From BOG-908 sp963795825 (GTDB lineage Bacteria; Pseudomonadota; Alphaproteobacteria; Acetobacterales; Acetobacteraceae), in the NCBI GenBank assembly GCA_963795825.1, contig CAWCIW010000002.1, forward strand, positions 186,001 to 250,000: a stretch of DNA of 64,000 nt, written 5' to 3'. Positions 8,466-16,838 of the stretch are shown piece by piece. Position 1 is the first letter of the stretch. Every line of letters begins with the position of its first letter. A program made the position numbers and the translations under genes. The notes below the pieces were generated by a model. It was not told the origin of the DNA and made no database searches. It saw only the letters and a program-made list of their open reading frames with translations.

Positions 8466-9488
8466 TCAAATGCCGTCCGAACGCCTGGCCTCGATCACAT
8501 TCCATATCTCGCCCGCCAAATTCGTGCCGTCGTATCGCGCGATCTCCTGCAAACCTGTAGGCGAGGTCACGTTTATTTCCGTCAGCCAATCGCCGATCAC
8601 GTCGATCCCGACGAAGATCAGACCCTGGTCGCGCAGCGTCGGCCCGATACGTTCGCAGATTTCCCGGTCGCGCGCCGTGAGCAGGCTGCTTTCCGCCCGG
8701 CCACCCACATGCATGTTCGATCGCGCCTCACCGGCCGCCGGCACCCGGTTGATCGCGCCGGCCGGCTTGCCGTCGATCAGGATGATGCGCTTGTCGCCGA
8801 GCCGCACGGCCGGTTCGTAGCGCTGCACCATCAGCGGCTCGCGGGAACGCGCGAAATGCATCTCGAGCAGGGAGGCCAGGTTTTCATCGTCCTCCCTGAT
8901 GCGGAACACGCCGGCGCCGCCATTGCCGAATAGCGGCTTGACGATGATGTCGCGGTATTCGGTCCGGAAGCTCCGTATCGCGTCGTGGTCCCAGGTGATC
9001 AGCGTGGGTGGCATCAGGTCCGGAAAATGCGTGACCAGCAGTTTTTCCGGCGCGTTGCGCACGCTAGCCGGATCGTTGACGACAAGGGTGCCGGCGCCGC
9101 CACCCGGCCTGGCCACGATGTGTTCGAGCATATGCGTGGCGGTGATGTAGGCCATGTCGAAAGGCGGATCCTGCCGCATCAGGATGACGTCCATGGTGGC
9201 CAGGTCGAGCGTCTCGGCAGGGCCGAAGCTGTGGTGCTGCCCCGAAACGCGTTGCACGCGCACCGGGCGGGCGGTAGCTGTGAGCCGTTCGGTTCTGTGC
9301 GCGCCGGCGGAGACCTTCCCCTCGCGCAGCGCCATGTTGCGCACCTCATAGTGCCAGAGCGCATGGCCTCTCGCCTGCGCCTCCAGCATGAGGGCGAACG
9401 TGCTGTCACCGTCGATGTTGATCGGCTCGAGCGGGTCCATCTGAATGGCCACGCGCAATCCGCCACCAGCCTGCTTATCCAGAGCCAT
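8466..9488 (-). CDS. gshB: Glutathione synthetase
   Basis: 340 aa, about 20 longer than E. coli GshB at the N-terminus. The ATP-grasp landmarks are present: MDPLEPINIDGDSTFALMLEAQ at the start, RQDPPFDMAYITATHMLE, the glycine-rich loop PLFGNGGAGVFRI, and the metal/ADP-binding end VGIDVIGDWLTEINVTSPTG. It joins gamma-glutamylcysteine and glycine to make glutathione (EC 6.3.2.3). It lies downstream of yraN in the order seen in many proteobacteria. Confidence 0.95.
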   Translation of the reverse strand: MALDKQAGGGLRVAIQMDPLEPINIDGDSTFALMLEAQARGHALWHYEVRNMALREGKVSAGAHRTERLTATARPVRVQRVSGQHHSFGPAETLDLATMDVILMRQDPPFDMAYITATHMLEHIVARPGGGAGTLVVNDPASVRNAPEKLLVTHFPDLMPPTLITWDHDAIRSFRTEYRDIIVKPLFGNGGAGVFRIREDDENLASLLEMHFARSREPLMVQRYEPAVRLGDKRIILIDGKPAGAINRVPAAGEARSNMHVGGRAESSLLTARDREICERIGPTLRDQGLIFVGIDVIGDWLTEINVTSPTGLQEIARYDGTNLAGEIWNVIEARRSDGI

Positions 9489-9565
9489 ACAAGCCGCCCG
9501 TTATTAGTTCCGGCCCATGTAGCAGTAAGTGCGGCCCGGACAAGGACACAAGGCCAGCGCGGGCC

Positions 9566-9913
9566 TCAGTGCAGTCGGAAGGCGTCCTTGACGCGCCGTA
9601 CGCGGCTCTGCCCATCAACGAGCAGAACATCGAAGCGGACACCGGCCTGGCCCCACTCCGGATGCTCGCCCATCACGATCTCGGCGGCTTTCAACAGCCG
9701 TGTCTGCTGCTTCGTTCCGAGCGCTGCGGCGGCCATCGTCAGCGTGGGACGGGCTTTCACTTCGACAAAGGCAAGAAGCCCGGCTTTCTCGGCGATCGCG
9801 TCAATCTCGCCGGCCTTGGTGCGTACTCGGCGCCCACGTATCTCCCAGCCATCGGCAATCAAGGCCTGGCAAGCGCTTTGCTCAGCGGCAAGTCCGATTG
9901 CAGCATTCGTCAC
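9566..9913 (-). CDS. yraN: YraN/UPF0102 family nuclease-like protein
   Basis: 115 aa. GLAAEQSACQAL, then the nuclease-fold core GEIDAIAEKAGLLAFVEVKAR (E-V-K of the PD-(D/E)XK type) and VRFDVLLVD define UPF0102. The biochemical role is not established for most members; they resemble Holliday-junction resolvase folds. It is 77 nt upstream of gshB and in the same direction, so both may be co-transcribed. Confidence 0.88.
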   Translation of the reverse strand: MTNAAIGLAAEQSACQALIADGWEIRGRRVRTKAGEIDAIAEKAGLLAFVEVKARPTLTMAAAALGTKQQTRLLKAAEIVMGEHPEWGQAGVRFDVLLVDGQSRVRRVKDAFRLH

Positions 9914-10009
9914 CGCTTGGCCTCCAGAACATTTCTGTGGTTTCGCAGATAATCCCTAACTGCGCGCTAATCTGCCGCCGCTATTCGACGGCGATGCTGC
10001 GCTTCCTGC

Positions 10010-10855
10010 TCAATGGTGTGTCTCGCCCGTGACGGGATCGACGTAGTTCAGCGTGTAGTTCACCGGGTAGTCGTTGCCTTCCACGTCGGCGCCGAGGGGC
10101 GGTGGCGTGAAATCGCGGTAGAAGTTCACCCAGGCCGCGTTGAGCAGGATCGAGCCGGTCGACGTCAGCAAGTGCATCTGCGCCACGTGTCCGTCGCGGG
10201 CGATACGCAGGCTGAGCGTGGCGCTGCCCAGGTCGGCATCCTTCAAAAGTGCCTGGATGTCTTCGCGATGCGATTCCACCCAGGCCACCAGCTTGGCGTC
10301 GTAGTCGCCGCTCACCTTGGTGCCGCGCGGATGGCTGATCGAGTTGGTCAGCCTGCCGATCTGCTGCGTTGGCGCCGCCGAGAAATCCATCGTCGAGCCG
10401 GCGCGTCCGGCCACGTGCGAGTGGTGCTGATTGTTCGCCAGCTCGAACGGCACGATGTGGGCGAACGGGTTGTTGGTGCGCTGCTTCAGCGCGGAGCCGT
10501 AATGGATCGGCGGCAACTGGATCGCGTCCTGCGACGGCGCTTCGACGGGCGGCGGCGGTGCGTCGGAGTCGCCCAGATGCACTTCGGCCCGGGAGCTGGC
10601 GGGTTGCGTCTGGGTATCCGGTGCGGCGGCCTGGTATTCGACGGCGAAGCTCGGCGCGCTCTGCTCCTCGCCGAGCTTGGTGCCTGGCGACAGGAGCAGC
10701 AGATAGGTGACGAGCCCCGCATGTATGACCGCGGAGCCCACGATCTCCAGCCAGGCCTGTCGCTCGCCGGACGAGGCGCGCGGCCTGGCCTGCGCCACCG
10801 GCACGAGCTCGAAACCTTCCGCAACCCGCTCGAAGGCGGAACGCCGCGCCCGCAT
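10010..10855 (-). CDS. TonB-family energy transducer
   Basis: 281 aa. A cytoplasmic N-terminus, one membrane helix at about 36-56 (IVGSAVIHAGLVTYLLLLSP), a Pro-rich periplasmic linker (PPPPVEAPSQ), and a C-terminal TonB-like domain with LSLRIARDGHVAQMHLL and a TPPPLG ending describe an inner-membrane protein that couples proton motive force to outer-membrane receptors. No ExbB/ExbD or receptor lies next to it. It starts 14 nt after the AI-2E-type permease and is probably in its operon. Confidence 0.75.
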   Translation of the reverse strand: MRARRSAFERVAEGFELVPVAQARPRASSGERQAWLEIVGSAVIHAGLVTYLLLLSPGTKLGEEQSAPSFAVEYQAAAPDTQTQPASSRAEVHLGDSDAPPPPVEAPSQDAIQLPPIHYGSALKQRTNNPFAHIVPFELANNQHHSHVAGRAGSTMDFSAAPTQQIGRLTNSISHPRGTKVSGDYDAKLVAWVESHREDIQALLKDADLGSATLSLRIARDGHVAQMHLLTSTGSILLNAAWVNFYRDFTPPPLGADVEGNDYPVNYTLNYVDPVTGETHH

Positions 10856-10868
10856 GGTGATCAGCGTG

Positions 10869-11990
10869 TCACGGTCGGAACGGGTCGGCGGCCAGGGCCA
10901 CGCCGGCGCCAGGGCCCATGCCAGCGACGATCGGACTAGCGACGATAGGACCGGCGCCGATCGCGCCGGCAGTGCTGGTGAACTCCAGTATCAGCATCCA
11001 CCCCACGCCCAGTAGCACCGGCCCCAGGAAGATCCCCAGCGCACCGAACCCCAGAACGCCGCCGAGCACGCCAAGCACGGTCAGCAGGAACGGGATCTTC
11101 GCCCCGCGGGCAATGAAATACGGGCGGATGATGTGGTCGGAGCCGGATACCACCACCACACCGTAGGCCAGCAGGAAGATACCATGTCCGGTGTGGCCCG
11201 AGGCGAGCAGCCACAACCCGGCCGGTATCCAGATCAGCGGCGCGCCCACCGGCAGCACGGCCAGGAACGCGGTAATGGTCCCGAGCAGCACCACACGCGG
11301 TACGCCGGCCAGGCTGAGCCCGAACGCGGTGAGAAAGCCCTGGATGATCGCGGTCCCCAATATGCCATACACCGTGCCGCGCACCGCGCGCGTGGTGGTC
11401 GCCAGCAATTGCGGCCCGTAGCGCCCGGCGATGCGGTTGACCAGCATCTGCAGCCGCGGCCCGACCTGCTCGCCCGACACCCACAGGAAGAACGCCACGA
11501 ACAGCGCCAGGAAGAACTGCACGAGGCCGCCGGCAACGCTGAGCAGCAGCGAGAGACCGCGTTCGGCAAAGGTGCCCAGATAAGGGGTGAAGAACGCTGT
11601 CATGCTGGAGAGGTCGGCGGCCCAGGCGTTCCAGGTGTCGGTGAGCACGCCGCCGGCCAGCGGGACCGCGTAGAGCCAGTGCGGCGCCGGCGGGATCGCC
11701 GCCATCCAGGTCTCCAGCGACAGTCGCAGGGTTTTCACGTCGGCAGCACCGCCGGGAATGGCCAGTCCGAGCGGCAGCACGATCACCAGCGCTGAGAGCA
11801 GCACCATAACCGCAGCCGCTACTGCCTTTGGCAACCTGAGATTGTGCCTGATCCAGGAAAACACTGGCCAGGTCGAGTAGACCAGTATGGCCGCCCACAG
11901 CACCGCCGACAGGAACGGATACAGCACCAGCCCGCAGCCGAGGGCGATACCGCCGATCAGCAGGCTCATCAAAAGACGGTCGGCGATCAT
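10869..11990 (-). CDS. AI-2E family (PerM-like) transporter
   Basis: 373 aa with about eight hydrophobic segments, beginning MIADRLLMSLLIGGIALG. The arrangement of two N-terminal helices, a soluble stretch, and a C-terminal helix cluster with GLLQF-like, GTITAFLAVLPVGAPLIWIPAG and GVLGGVLGFGALGIFLGPVLL segments is typical of the AI-2E/PerM exporter family. The substrate is not predictable; family members export autoinducer-2 or ions. The open frame reaches 12077, but the start at 11990 gives the expected N-terminus. Confidence 0.8.
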   Translation of the reverse strand: MIADRLLMSLLIGGIALGCGLVLYPFLSAVLWAAILVYSTWPVFSWIRHNLRLPKAVAAAVMVLLSALVIVLPLGLAIPGGAADVKTLRLSLETWMAAIPPAPHWLYAVPLAGGVLTDTWNAWAADLSSMTAFFTPYLGTFAERGLSLLLSVAGGLVQFFLALFVAFFLWVSGEQVGPRLQMLVNRIAGRYGPQLLATTTRAVRGTVYGILGTAIIQGFLTAFGLSLAGVPRVVLLGTITAFLAVLPVGAPLIWIPAGLWLLASGHTGHGIFLLAYGVVVVSGSDHIIRPYFIARGAKIPFLLTVLGVLGGVLGFGALGIFLGPVLLGVGWMLILEFTSTAGAIGAGPIVASPIVAGMGPGAGVALAADPFRP

Positions 11991-12109
11991 GTGATTCCCA
12001 GCAGCGGGCGCCGGGCCCGGAGCCGCACATGGTGCGGCGACCGCAGCCGCCCTACGCGCAGCAGAAAATATGGGCAACGCGCAGCACGTGATAACAAAAC
12101 CGGTAACTT

Positions 12110-12168
12110 GTGTAAAAATTAGAGCAAAAGTGTAGAAAATGGGATGACGGGTGTAGCGGGGCTGTGTA
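12110..12168. promoter_or_regulatory. Direct GTGTA repeats between divergent genes (possible operator)
   Basis: GTGTA occurs four times on the plus strand, starting at 12110, 12130, 12151 and 12164. The first three are 20 and 21 bp apart, two DNA turns. The first two are extended (GTGTAAAAAT and GTGTAGAAAA). They lie between the AI-2E permease and the XRE regulator start, so autoregulation by the regulator is possible. This is inference from position and spacing only. Confidence 0.35.
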
Positions 12169-12273
12169 AATTCGTATCAGTGAAGCAGAGTCGCCCGTCA
12201 TGGCGGCGAGCATCGCGGAATTCGCACAGCCCGGCAAGAACGCCGGGCACAACAGACGGGGACTGGGCCGAGT

Positions 12274-13149
12274 ATGCGATTTACCGAGATCGGACAGCAA
12301 CTGCGGGCCTACCGCCTCGAATCAGGATTACGCGCCGAAGAGATCGCCGCCCGATTGGGTGTGTCGCGCGCGGCACTCTACCGCTACGAAAAAGGCGAGG
12401 TGATCAAGCTCGACACCGTCAATCGGCTGGCAGAACTGCTGAAGATCTCGCCGCTCTCGCTGCTCGGCATCGGGGTGGAGTATTACAACCGGCCGATCGG
12501 CTTTTTCGAACGGCTCCGCCAGGTCGAAGAGACAGCCGATCAGATTTTGCAGGTCAGCTTCCCGCTGACATATCTCACCTCGTCGGATGAGCTCGACACG
12601 GTGGAGGCGGAATTGTTCGCCGAAGCTGCCAACGAGGCGGGCGTGGATCGCGTGGCGGCGCGCGCCACCGCCGAGCAGGTGCTTGGCATCCTGGCCGAAC
12701 GCAAGCGGATGTATCGCATGCGGCGGCCGAGCATCATCTCCATGCTGTCGATCGGCGCGATCGGCCGGTTTCTGCAGCAGGGCGTGGGGCAGGGGCTCGC
12801 CCGATCGGACGCGCTACGGCAGCGCGCGCGCGCTGTGGCCCGCGGCGAAATGGAGAATATCGCCAACCTGATGGAAGCCGAGCCGATGGGGTTGCAGTTC
12901 GGGCTGCTGGCGGCAGGCGAGCCGTCCGGACAGTTCCAGCTCCTGCGCTCGCGGGATCGGGCCATGCTGGCGATCAACCCGTTCCGCTCGGATACCATTC
13001 CGCATGCGCAGGCTGGCGTGGCGATGATCACCGGCGCGGAGGAGGCTGTGGCGGCGCATCAGCGCACGGCGGAGGGCATGTGGCGCGAGGCGGTGCGTGG
13101 GCCGGCGGCGGCGGCGCAGTTGCGGGAAATCATCGCCGGCTACAAGTGA
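12274..13149 (+). CDS. XRE-family transcriptional regulator
   Basis: 291 aa. Residues about 6-58 form a Cro/CI helix-turn-helix (IGQQLRAYRLESGLRAEEIAARLGVSRAALYRYEKGE). The remaining 230 residues are a helical effector part without a recognised sensor domain (YNRPIGFFERLRQVEETADQ, LGILAERKRMYRMRRPSI, MLAINPFRSDTIPHAQAGVAMITG). Regulators of this build are common in alphaproteobacteria and their ligands are unknown. It is transcribed away from the AI-2E permease operon and could control it. Confidence 0.85.
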   Translation: MRFTEIGQQLRAYRLESGLRAEEIAARLGVSRAALYRYEKGEVIKLDTVNRLAELLKISPLSLLGIGVEYYNRPIGFFERLRQVEETADQILQVSFPLTYLTSSDELDTVEAELFAEAANEAGVDRVAARATAEQVLGILAERKRMYRMRRPSIISMLSIGAIGRFLQQGVGQGLARSDALRQRARAVARGEMENIANLMEAEPMGLQFGLLAAGEPSGQFQLLRSRDRAMLAINPFRSDTIPHAQAGVAMITGAEEAVAAHQRTAEGMWREAVRGPAAAAQLREIIAGYK

Positions 13150-13277
13150 AAGCAAGGCCTTCTTTCTAAAGAAAAGAAGCAAAAGACTTTCGGTTCCTGT
13201 CGGGGAGTGCTGAAACGCGCGCCGACAGGGAGCAAAAGCTTTTTGCTTCTTTTTCTCGAAAAAGAAGGCCTTGCTTC
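13150..13277. repeat. Palindromic element copy 5 (full, core type B)
   Basis: Reference for the short core. The core reads CCTGTCGGGGAGTGCTGAAA, then GCGCGCCGACAGGGAGC, so CCTGTCGG pairs with CCGACAGG over a small loop. The left hairpin is CTTCTTTCT / AAAGAAAAGAAG, degenerate. The right hairpin is intact (TTCTTTTTCTC / GAAAAAGAA). It lies between convergent gene ends. Confidence 0.88.
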
Positions 13278-13278
13278 C

Positions 13279-14304
13279 CTACGGCGTCCGCAACAACCCC
13301 TGTGCCACCAGCGTCTCCGCAATCTGCACCGCGTTCAACGCCGCGCCCTTACGCAGATTATCCGACACGCACCAGAACCCCAGACCGTTCGGCACAGTAG
13401 GATCGCGACGCAGCCGGCTCACATACACCGCATCCTCGCCCGGACAGTCCGCGGGCGTGATGTATCCGCCGTCGTCATGGCCATCCATCACCACCACGCC
13501 GGGCGCGACGCGGAGCAGGTCGCGCGCCTCGCCGACGTTGACCGGCTGCTCGAACTCCACGCTGATCGCTTCGGCATGGCCGATGAACACCGGAACGCGC
13601 ACGCAGGTGGCGAAAACCTGGATGTCCGGATCGAGTATCTTGCGAGTCTCCACCGCCATCTTCCACTCCTCCTTGGTGCTGCCATCATCGAGGAAACGGT
13701 CGATATGCGGGATGCAGTTATAGGCGATCGGTTTGGGAAACACCTCGGGCTTGACAGGATCGTTGACGAAGAACGCCTTGCTGCTGTTGAACAGCTCGTC
13801 CATCCCTTCCTTGCCGGCGCCCGACACGGATTGATAGGTGGACACCACCACGCGGCGCACGCGGTAGCGGTCGTGCAGCGGCTTGAGCGCCACCACCATC
13901 TGTATCGTGCTGCAATTCGGGTTGGCGATGATGCGCCGCTTCGTGTGTCGCAGAAGCGCCTGCGGGTTCACCTCCGGCACCACCAGCGGCACGTCCGGCT
14001 CCATGCGGAACTGGCTGGTGTTGTCGATCACGATGCAGCCGGCGGCGGCCGCGCGCGGCGCATGTATGGCGGAGACCGCCGCACCCGGGCTGAACAGGCC
14101 GAGATCGTAGCCGGCGAAATCGAACGTGTCGGTGCTGCGGACGGTGAGCACCTGCTTCTCGCCGAAGCTGATCTGCTGGCCGGCGGACCGGGGCGAGGCC
14201 AGGGCCACGATCTCGTCGATGGGGAAGGCCCGCTCGGCGAGGGTCTTGATGATCTCGCGGCCTACCGCGCCTGTGGCGCCTACCACGGCTACTTTGTAAC
14301 CCAT
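13279..14304 (-). CDS. asd: Aspartate-semialdehyde dehydrogenase
   Basis: 341 aa, full length. NADP-binding VVGATGAVGREI is at 7-18. The catalytic Cys131 is in ANPNCSTIQM, and the active-site His region reads CVRVPVFIGHAEAISVEFE. It converts aspartyl phosphate to aspartate semialdehyde, the branch point for lysine/diaminopimelate, threonine and methionine. The start at 14304 has a GGAGA site; the open frame upstream runs into an element copy. Confidence 0.96.
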   Translation of the reverse strand: MGYKVAVVGATGAVGREIIKTLAERAFPIDEIVALASPRSAGQQISFGEKQVLTVRSTDTFDFAGYDLGLFSPGAAVSAIHAPRAAAAGCIVIDNTSQFRMEPDVPLVVPEVNPQALLRHTKRRIIANPNCSTIQMVVALKPLHDRYRVRRVVVSTYQSVSGAGKEGMDELFNSSKAFFVNDPVKPEVFPKPIAYNCIPHIDRFLDDGSTKEEWKMAVETRKILDPDIQVFATCVRVPVFIGHAEAISVEFEQPVNVGEARDLLRVAPGVVVMDGHDDGGYITPADCPGEDAVYVSRLRRDPTVPNGLGFWCVSDNLRKGAALNAVQIAETLVAQGLLRTP

Positions 14305-14354
14305 GTTTTCGTCTCCGGAGTGGCGAGGGTTTAAGGCAGAGGGGGGAAGGCAAG

Positions 14355-14402
14355 GCAAGGCAAGCAGTCCTTTTTTAAAAAAAGGACTGCTTCCTTGTCT
14401 TA
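14355..14402. repeat. Palindromic element copy 6 (single hairpin)
   Basis: One perfect hairpin, GCAGTCCTTTTTTT / AAAAAAAGGACTGC, preceded by tandem GGCAA units and followed by TTACTTAC. The rest of the arm and the core are missing. It is between divergent starts (asd and the IMPase-family gene), so it cannot simply be a terminator for either. Confidence 0.8.
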
Positions 14403-14433
14403 CTTACGGTCGCTTCGCGCTAAACCCTCCCGC

Positions 14434-15255
14434 ATGTTTACCATCCCCCAGGCCTGCGAGTTAGACCTCCTCCTGCGCGCCGCCGCGCGAACCGAGATCA
14501 TGCCGCGTTTCCGCAAGCTGTCCGCCGACGCCGTGCGCACCAAAAGCGGCCCGCTCGATCTCGTCACCGACGCCGATATCGCCGCCGAGGCAATGATCAC
14601 CCGCGGGCTGCACCGCCTGCATCCCGGCTGTCTGGTGGTGGGCGAGGAGGCGGCCGCGTCCGACCCCAGCCTGCTCGGGCAGCTGGCCGGCGCGGCGCTC
14701 GCGTTTACCGTCGATCCGGTGGACGGCACCTCGAACTTTGCCGCCGGGCTGCCGATGTTCGGCACGATGGCCGCGGCGATCGTGCACGGCGAAGTGGTGG
14801 CCAGCGTGGTTCACGATCCGCTGGTGGACAGTTCGGCGATCGCGGTGCGCGGCGCGGGCGCCTGGGAGCAGGCGGCAGACGGTTCGCGCACGCCGTTGCG
14901 GGTGGCGCCGGCGGCTCCGCTCGGGAAGATGTCCGGCGCGGTATCCTGGCGCTATCTGCCGCCGGATCTGCGCACGCGTGTGCTGCCGAACCTCGGTAAA
15001 CTGGCGCAGGTTTTCGATTTCCGCTGTGCCGCGCAGGAATATCGCATGCTGGCGGCCGGGCATTGCCACCTGCTGATGTTCAACCGGCTGATGCCTTGGG
15101 ACCATCTGCCGGGCTGGCTGCTGCATCGCGAAGCGGGCGGGTATGCGGCGCGTTTCGATGGCAGCTTGTATGTGCCGGGCATGGTGGATGGGGGGCTGAT
15201 CTGCGCGCCGGACCGCGCGAGTTACGAGGCGGTGCGGGCGGGGTTGCTGGGGTGA
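14434..15255 (+). CDS. Inositol monophosphatase family protein
   Basis: 273 aa. The Mg-binding motifs of the family are present: GEE at 70-72, DPVDGTSN at 94-101, and the C-terminal PWDHLPGWLLHREAGG. It dephosphorylates a small phosphate ester, for example myo-inositol phosphate, histidinol phosphate or PAP; the sequence does not decide which. The start at 14434 is preferred because upstream codons lie in the element. Its gene ends 3 nt before element copy 7. Confidence 0.88.
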   Translation: MFTIPQACELDLLLRAAARTEIMPRFRKLSADAVRTKSGPLDLVTDADIAAEAMITRGLHRLHPGCLVVGEEAAASDPSLLGQLAGAALAFTVDPVDGTSNFAAGLPMFGTMAAAIVHGEVVASVVHDPLVDSSAIAVRGAGAWEQAADGSRTPLRVAPAAPLGKMSGAVSWRYLPPDLRTRVLPNLGKLAQVFDFRCAAQEYRMLAAGHCHLLMFNRLMPWDHLPGWLLHREAGGYAARFDGSLYVPGMVDGGLICAPDRASYEAVRAGLLG

Positions 15256-15257
15256 GA

Positions 15258-15437
15258 TAGCAGCAAGCAGAGCCTTTTTCGAGAAAAAGGACCAAAAAGC
15301 TTTTGCTATGACGCCTGCCCTATGGTCTGGCGCTCGATCTGCAGGCGATACGACCTGCAGGACGAGCGTAGGCTGCGATGCAGGCGTCGGAGCAAAAGCT
15401 TTTTGGTCCTTTTTCTCGAAAAAGGACTGCTTTCTTA
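15258..15437. repeat. Palindromic element copy 7 (full, core type A)
   Basis: The left stem is CCTTTTTC / GAAAAAGG with the outer bases altered (AGCC against GGAC). The right stem is perfect. The inner repeat is ATGACGCCTGC against GCAGGCGTCGG. Between convergent ends. Confidence 0.9.
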
Positions 15438-15460
15438 CGCCCCTTCCTTCAGCCGCGCCC

Positions 15461-15904
15461 TCACCCCTCCACCCGCTGCCGCGCGCTGGCGAACGCCCCC
15501 AGCGGCGCACGTGAGGCAGCGAAACTCGCCAGCCCGATGCCAGGCACCCCGGAGTAGATCGCCTCCATCCCGCCGCGCAGCCGGTAGGTCTCGTGCCAGA
15601 TGCCGTTGCCGTCGGCCGCGCGCGCGAAATCGCGCCACCAGGCCTTGTGTTGCGGCGCGCGGGTGAAGCGCTCCAGGCTGTCGAAATCGCGCCAGTATTG
15701 CCGGAAGCCGGGATGCAGCAGGCTGTAGAACATCGTCTCGTGCGAGAGCAGGCCGTCGGGCGGGTTGCGCTGCACCTCCGCCAGGCCGCGGCCGATGCGC
15801 AGCAGTCCGGGTATGCCCCGCCAGTTGTTCACCCGGTAGCCGAGATAGATCACCACCAGGTCCGGCGTGGCGGACAGATCGATCGACAGGCGTTCGTAGC
15901 TCAT
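15461..15904 (-). CDS. DUF4188 family protein
   Basis: 147 aa. VVIYLGYRVNNWRGIPGLLRIGRGLAE followed by SHETMFYSLLHPGFRQYWRDFDSLERFTRAPQHKAWWRDFAR is the DUF4188 pattern, a ferredoxin-like (dimeric alpha/beta barrel) fold sometimes annotated as monooxygenase-like. GIWHETYRLRGGMEAIYSGVPGIGLA closes the domain. AGGAG precedes the ATG by 8 nt. It is divergent from a TetR regulator and has a promoter overlapped by two operator-like sites (see 16047-16089), so it is very likely that regulator's target. Confidence 0.8.
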   Translation of the reverse strand: MSYERLSIDLSATPDLVVIYLGYRVNNWRGIPGLLRIGRGLAEVQRNPPDGLLSHETMFYSLLHPGFRQYWRDFDSLERFTRAPQHKAWWRDFARAADGNGIWHETYRLRGGMEAIYSGVPGIGLASFAASRAPLGAFASARQRVEG

Positions 15905-16046
15905 GGTGCGGCTCCTGCGGACGCGCGGAAGGGGACGGCACGGCGGTGGAGCGCCCCGGCGGCGCGGCCGTCGGGCGCAGTTTTTAGGCGTCTGCCGCGT
16001 TGCATTGGTCGGCTCCTCGACGGTGGGTTGGCCAGAAAGCGGCGCG

Positions 16047-16089
16047 TGTTTACAGTGCAAACATAGGAGACTTGTTTACCGTGTCAACA
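16047..16089. promoter_or_regulatory. Two tandem 17-bp TetR operator-like palindromes over a divergent promoter
   Basis: TGTTTACAGTGCAAACA (16047-16063) and TGTTTACCGTGTCAACA (16073-16089) match at 14 of 17 positions, and both are inverted repeats of the form TGTTkAC...GT-AACA. Their centres are 26 bp apart. On the minus strand they cover a promoter-like pair, TTGACA (16087-16082) and TATGTT (16065-16060), with 16 bp between, driving the DUF4188 gene. The second copy also overlaps the GTG start of the TetR gene, consistent with autoregulation. Confidence 0.65.
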
Positions 16090-16665
16090 TCGCCCGCGCG
16101 GCCGTATCATCACGCCGATCTCCGGACGGCGCTGCTCGACACCGCGCTGGAGCTGCTGGCCGAGGGCGGGGCGGAGGCGTTGTCGCTACGTGGCGTGGCA
16201 AGGCGGGCCGGCGTGTCGCCGATGGCGCCGTACCGGCATTATCCCGACAAGGAGCATCTGCTGGCCGCGGTTGCGGCGCGGGGGTTCGCGGCGTTCGGCG
16301 CGGCGCTGCGGCTGGCGGATAGTAGCGTGCCGCCGGACCAGGCGCTGGTGGCGCAGGCGGTCGCGTATGTCCGCTTCGCGCTGGATAATGCGGCGATGTT
16401 CCGGCTGATGTTCGGGTCGCAGCGGCAGGGTCCGCACGAGGAGCTCGCGGCGGCCGGGGACAATGCCTATGGCGTGCTGGCCCGCCGCGTGGCGGCGCAG
16501 ACGCCGGAGGGCACCGATATCGAGGCGCGCGTGCTGGGCTGCTGGTCGTTGGTGCACGGGCTGGCGCTGCTGTTCTTGGATGCTGGCCTGGCCGGCAAGA
16601 TCGCCGGGCAGCGCGACGAACTTGCGCGAAGGGTGGCGGAGGTGATGTTGCAGTCAGGCAAGTAA
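16081..16665 (+). CDS. TetR/AcrR-family transcriptional regulator
   Basis: 194 aa from the GTG at 16081. The helix-turn-helix occupies about 12-58 (LRTALLDTALELLAEGGAEALSLRGVARRAGVSPMAPYRHYPDKEHLLAAVAARGF). The C-terminal ligand domain has the WHG-like pattern FRLMFGSQR and LGCWSLVHGLALLFLDAGL. It most likely represses the divergent DUF4188 gene. AGGAG lies 11 nt before GTG; an in-frame TTG at 16072 is too close to that site. The frame is open upstream to 16000, but that stretch reads through the operator region. Confidence 0.88.
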   Translation: MSTSPARPYHHADLRTALLDTALELLAEGGAEALSLRGVARRAGVSPMAPYRHYPDKEHLLAAVAARGFAAFGAALRLADSSVPPDQALVAQAVAYVRFALDNAAMFRLMFGSQRQGPHEELAAAGDNAYGVLARRVAAQTPEGTDIEARVLGCWSLVHGLALLFLDAGLAGKIAGQRDELARRVAEVMLQSGK

Positions 16666-16831
16666 GGAAGGCCTTCTTTTTTGAAAAAAAGAAGCAAAAA
16701 ACTTTTGACTCCCGCCTGCACCCAGGCCAGCGTTCCCTGTGCCAGTCTCACACTTGCAGACAGAGACGAGCCCTCGTGCAAGCGGGGGAGCAAAAGTTTG
16801 TTGGTCCTTTTTTTCAAAAAAGGACTGCTTG
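16662..16831. repeat. Palindromic element copy 8 (full, core type A variant)
   Basis: Left stem CTTCTTTTTT / AAAAAAGAAG; right stem GTCCTTTTTTT / AAAAAAGGAC. The inner repeat is changed on both sides: CTCCCGCCTGCAC against GTGCAAGCGGGGGAG, so pairing is kept. Between convergent ends. Confidence 0.88.
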
Positions 16832-16838
16832 CTTTTTT

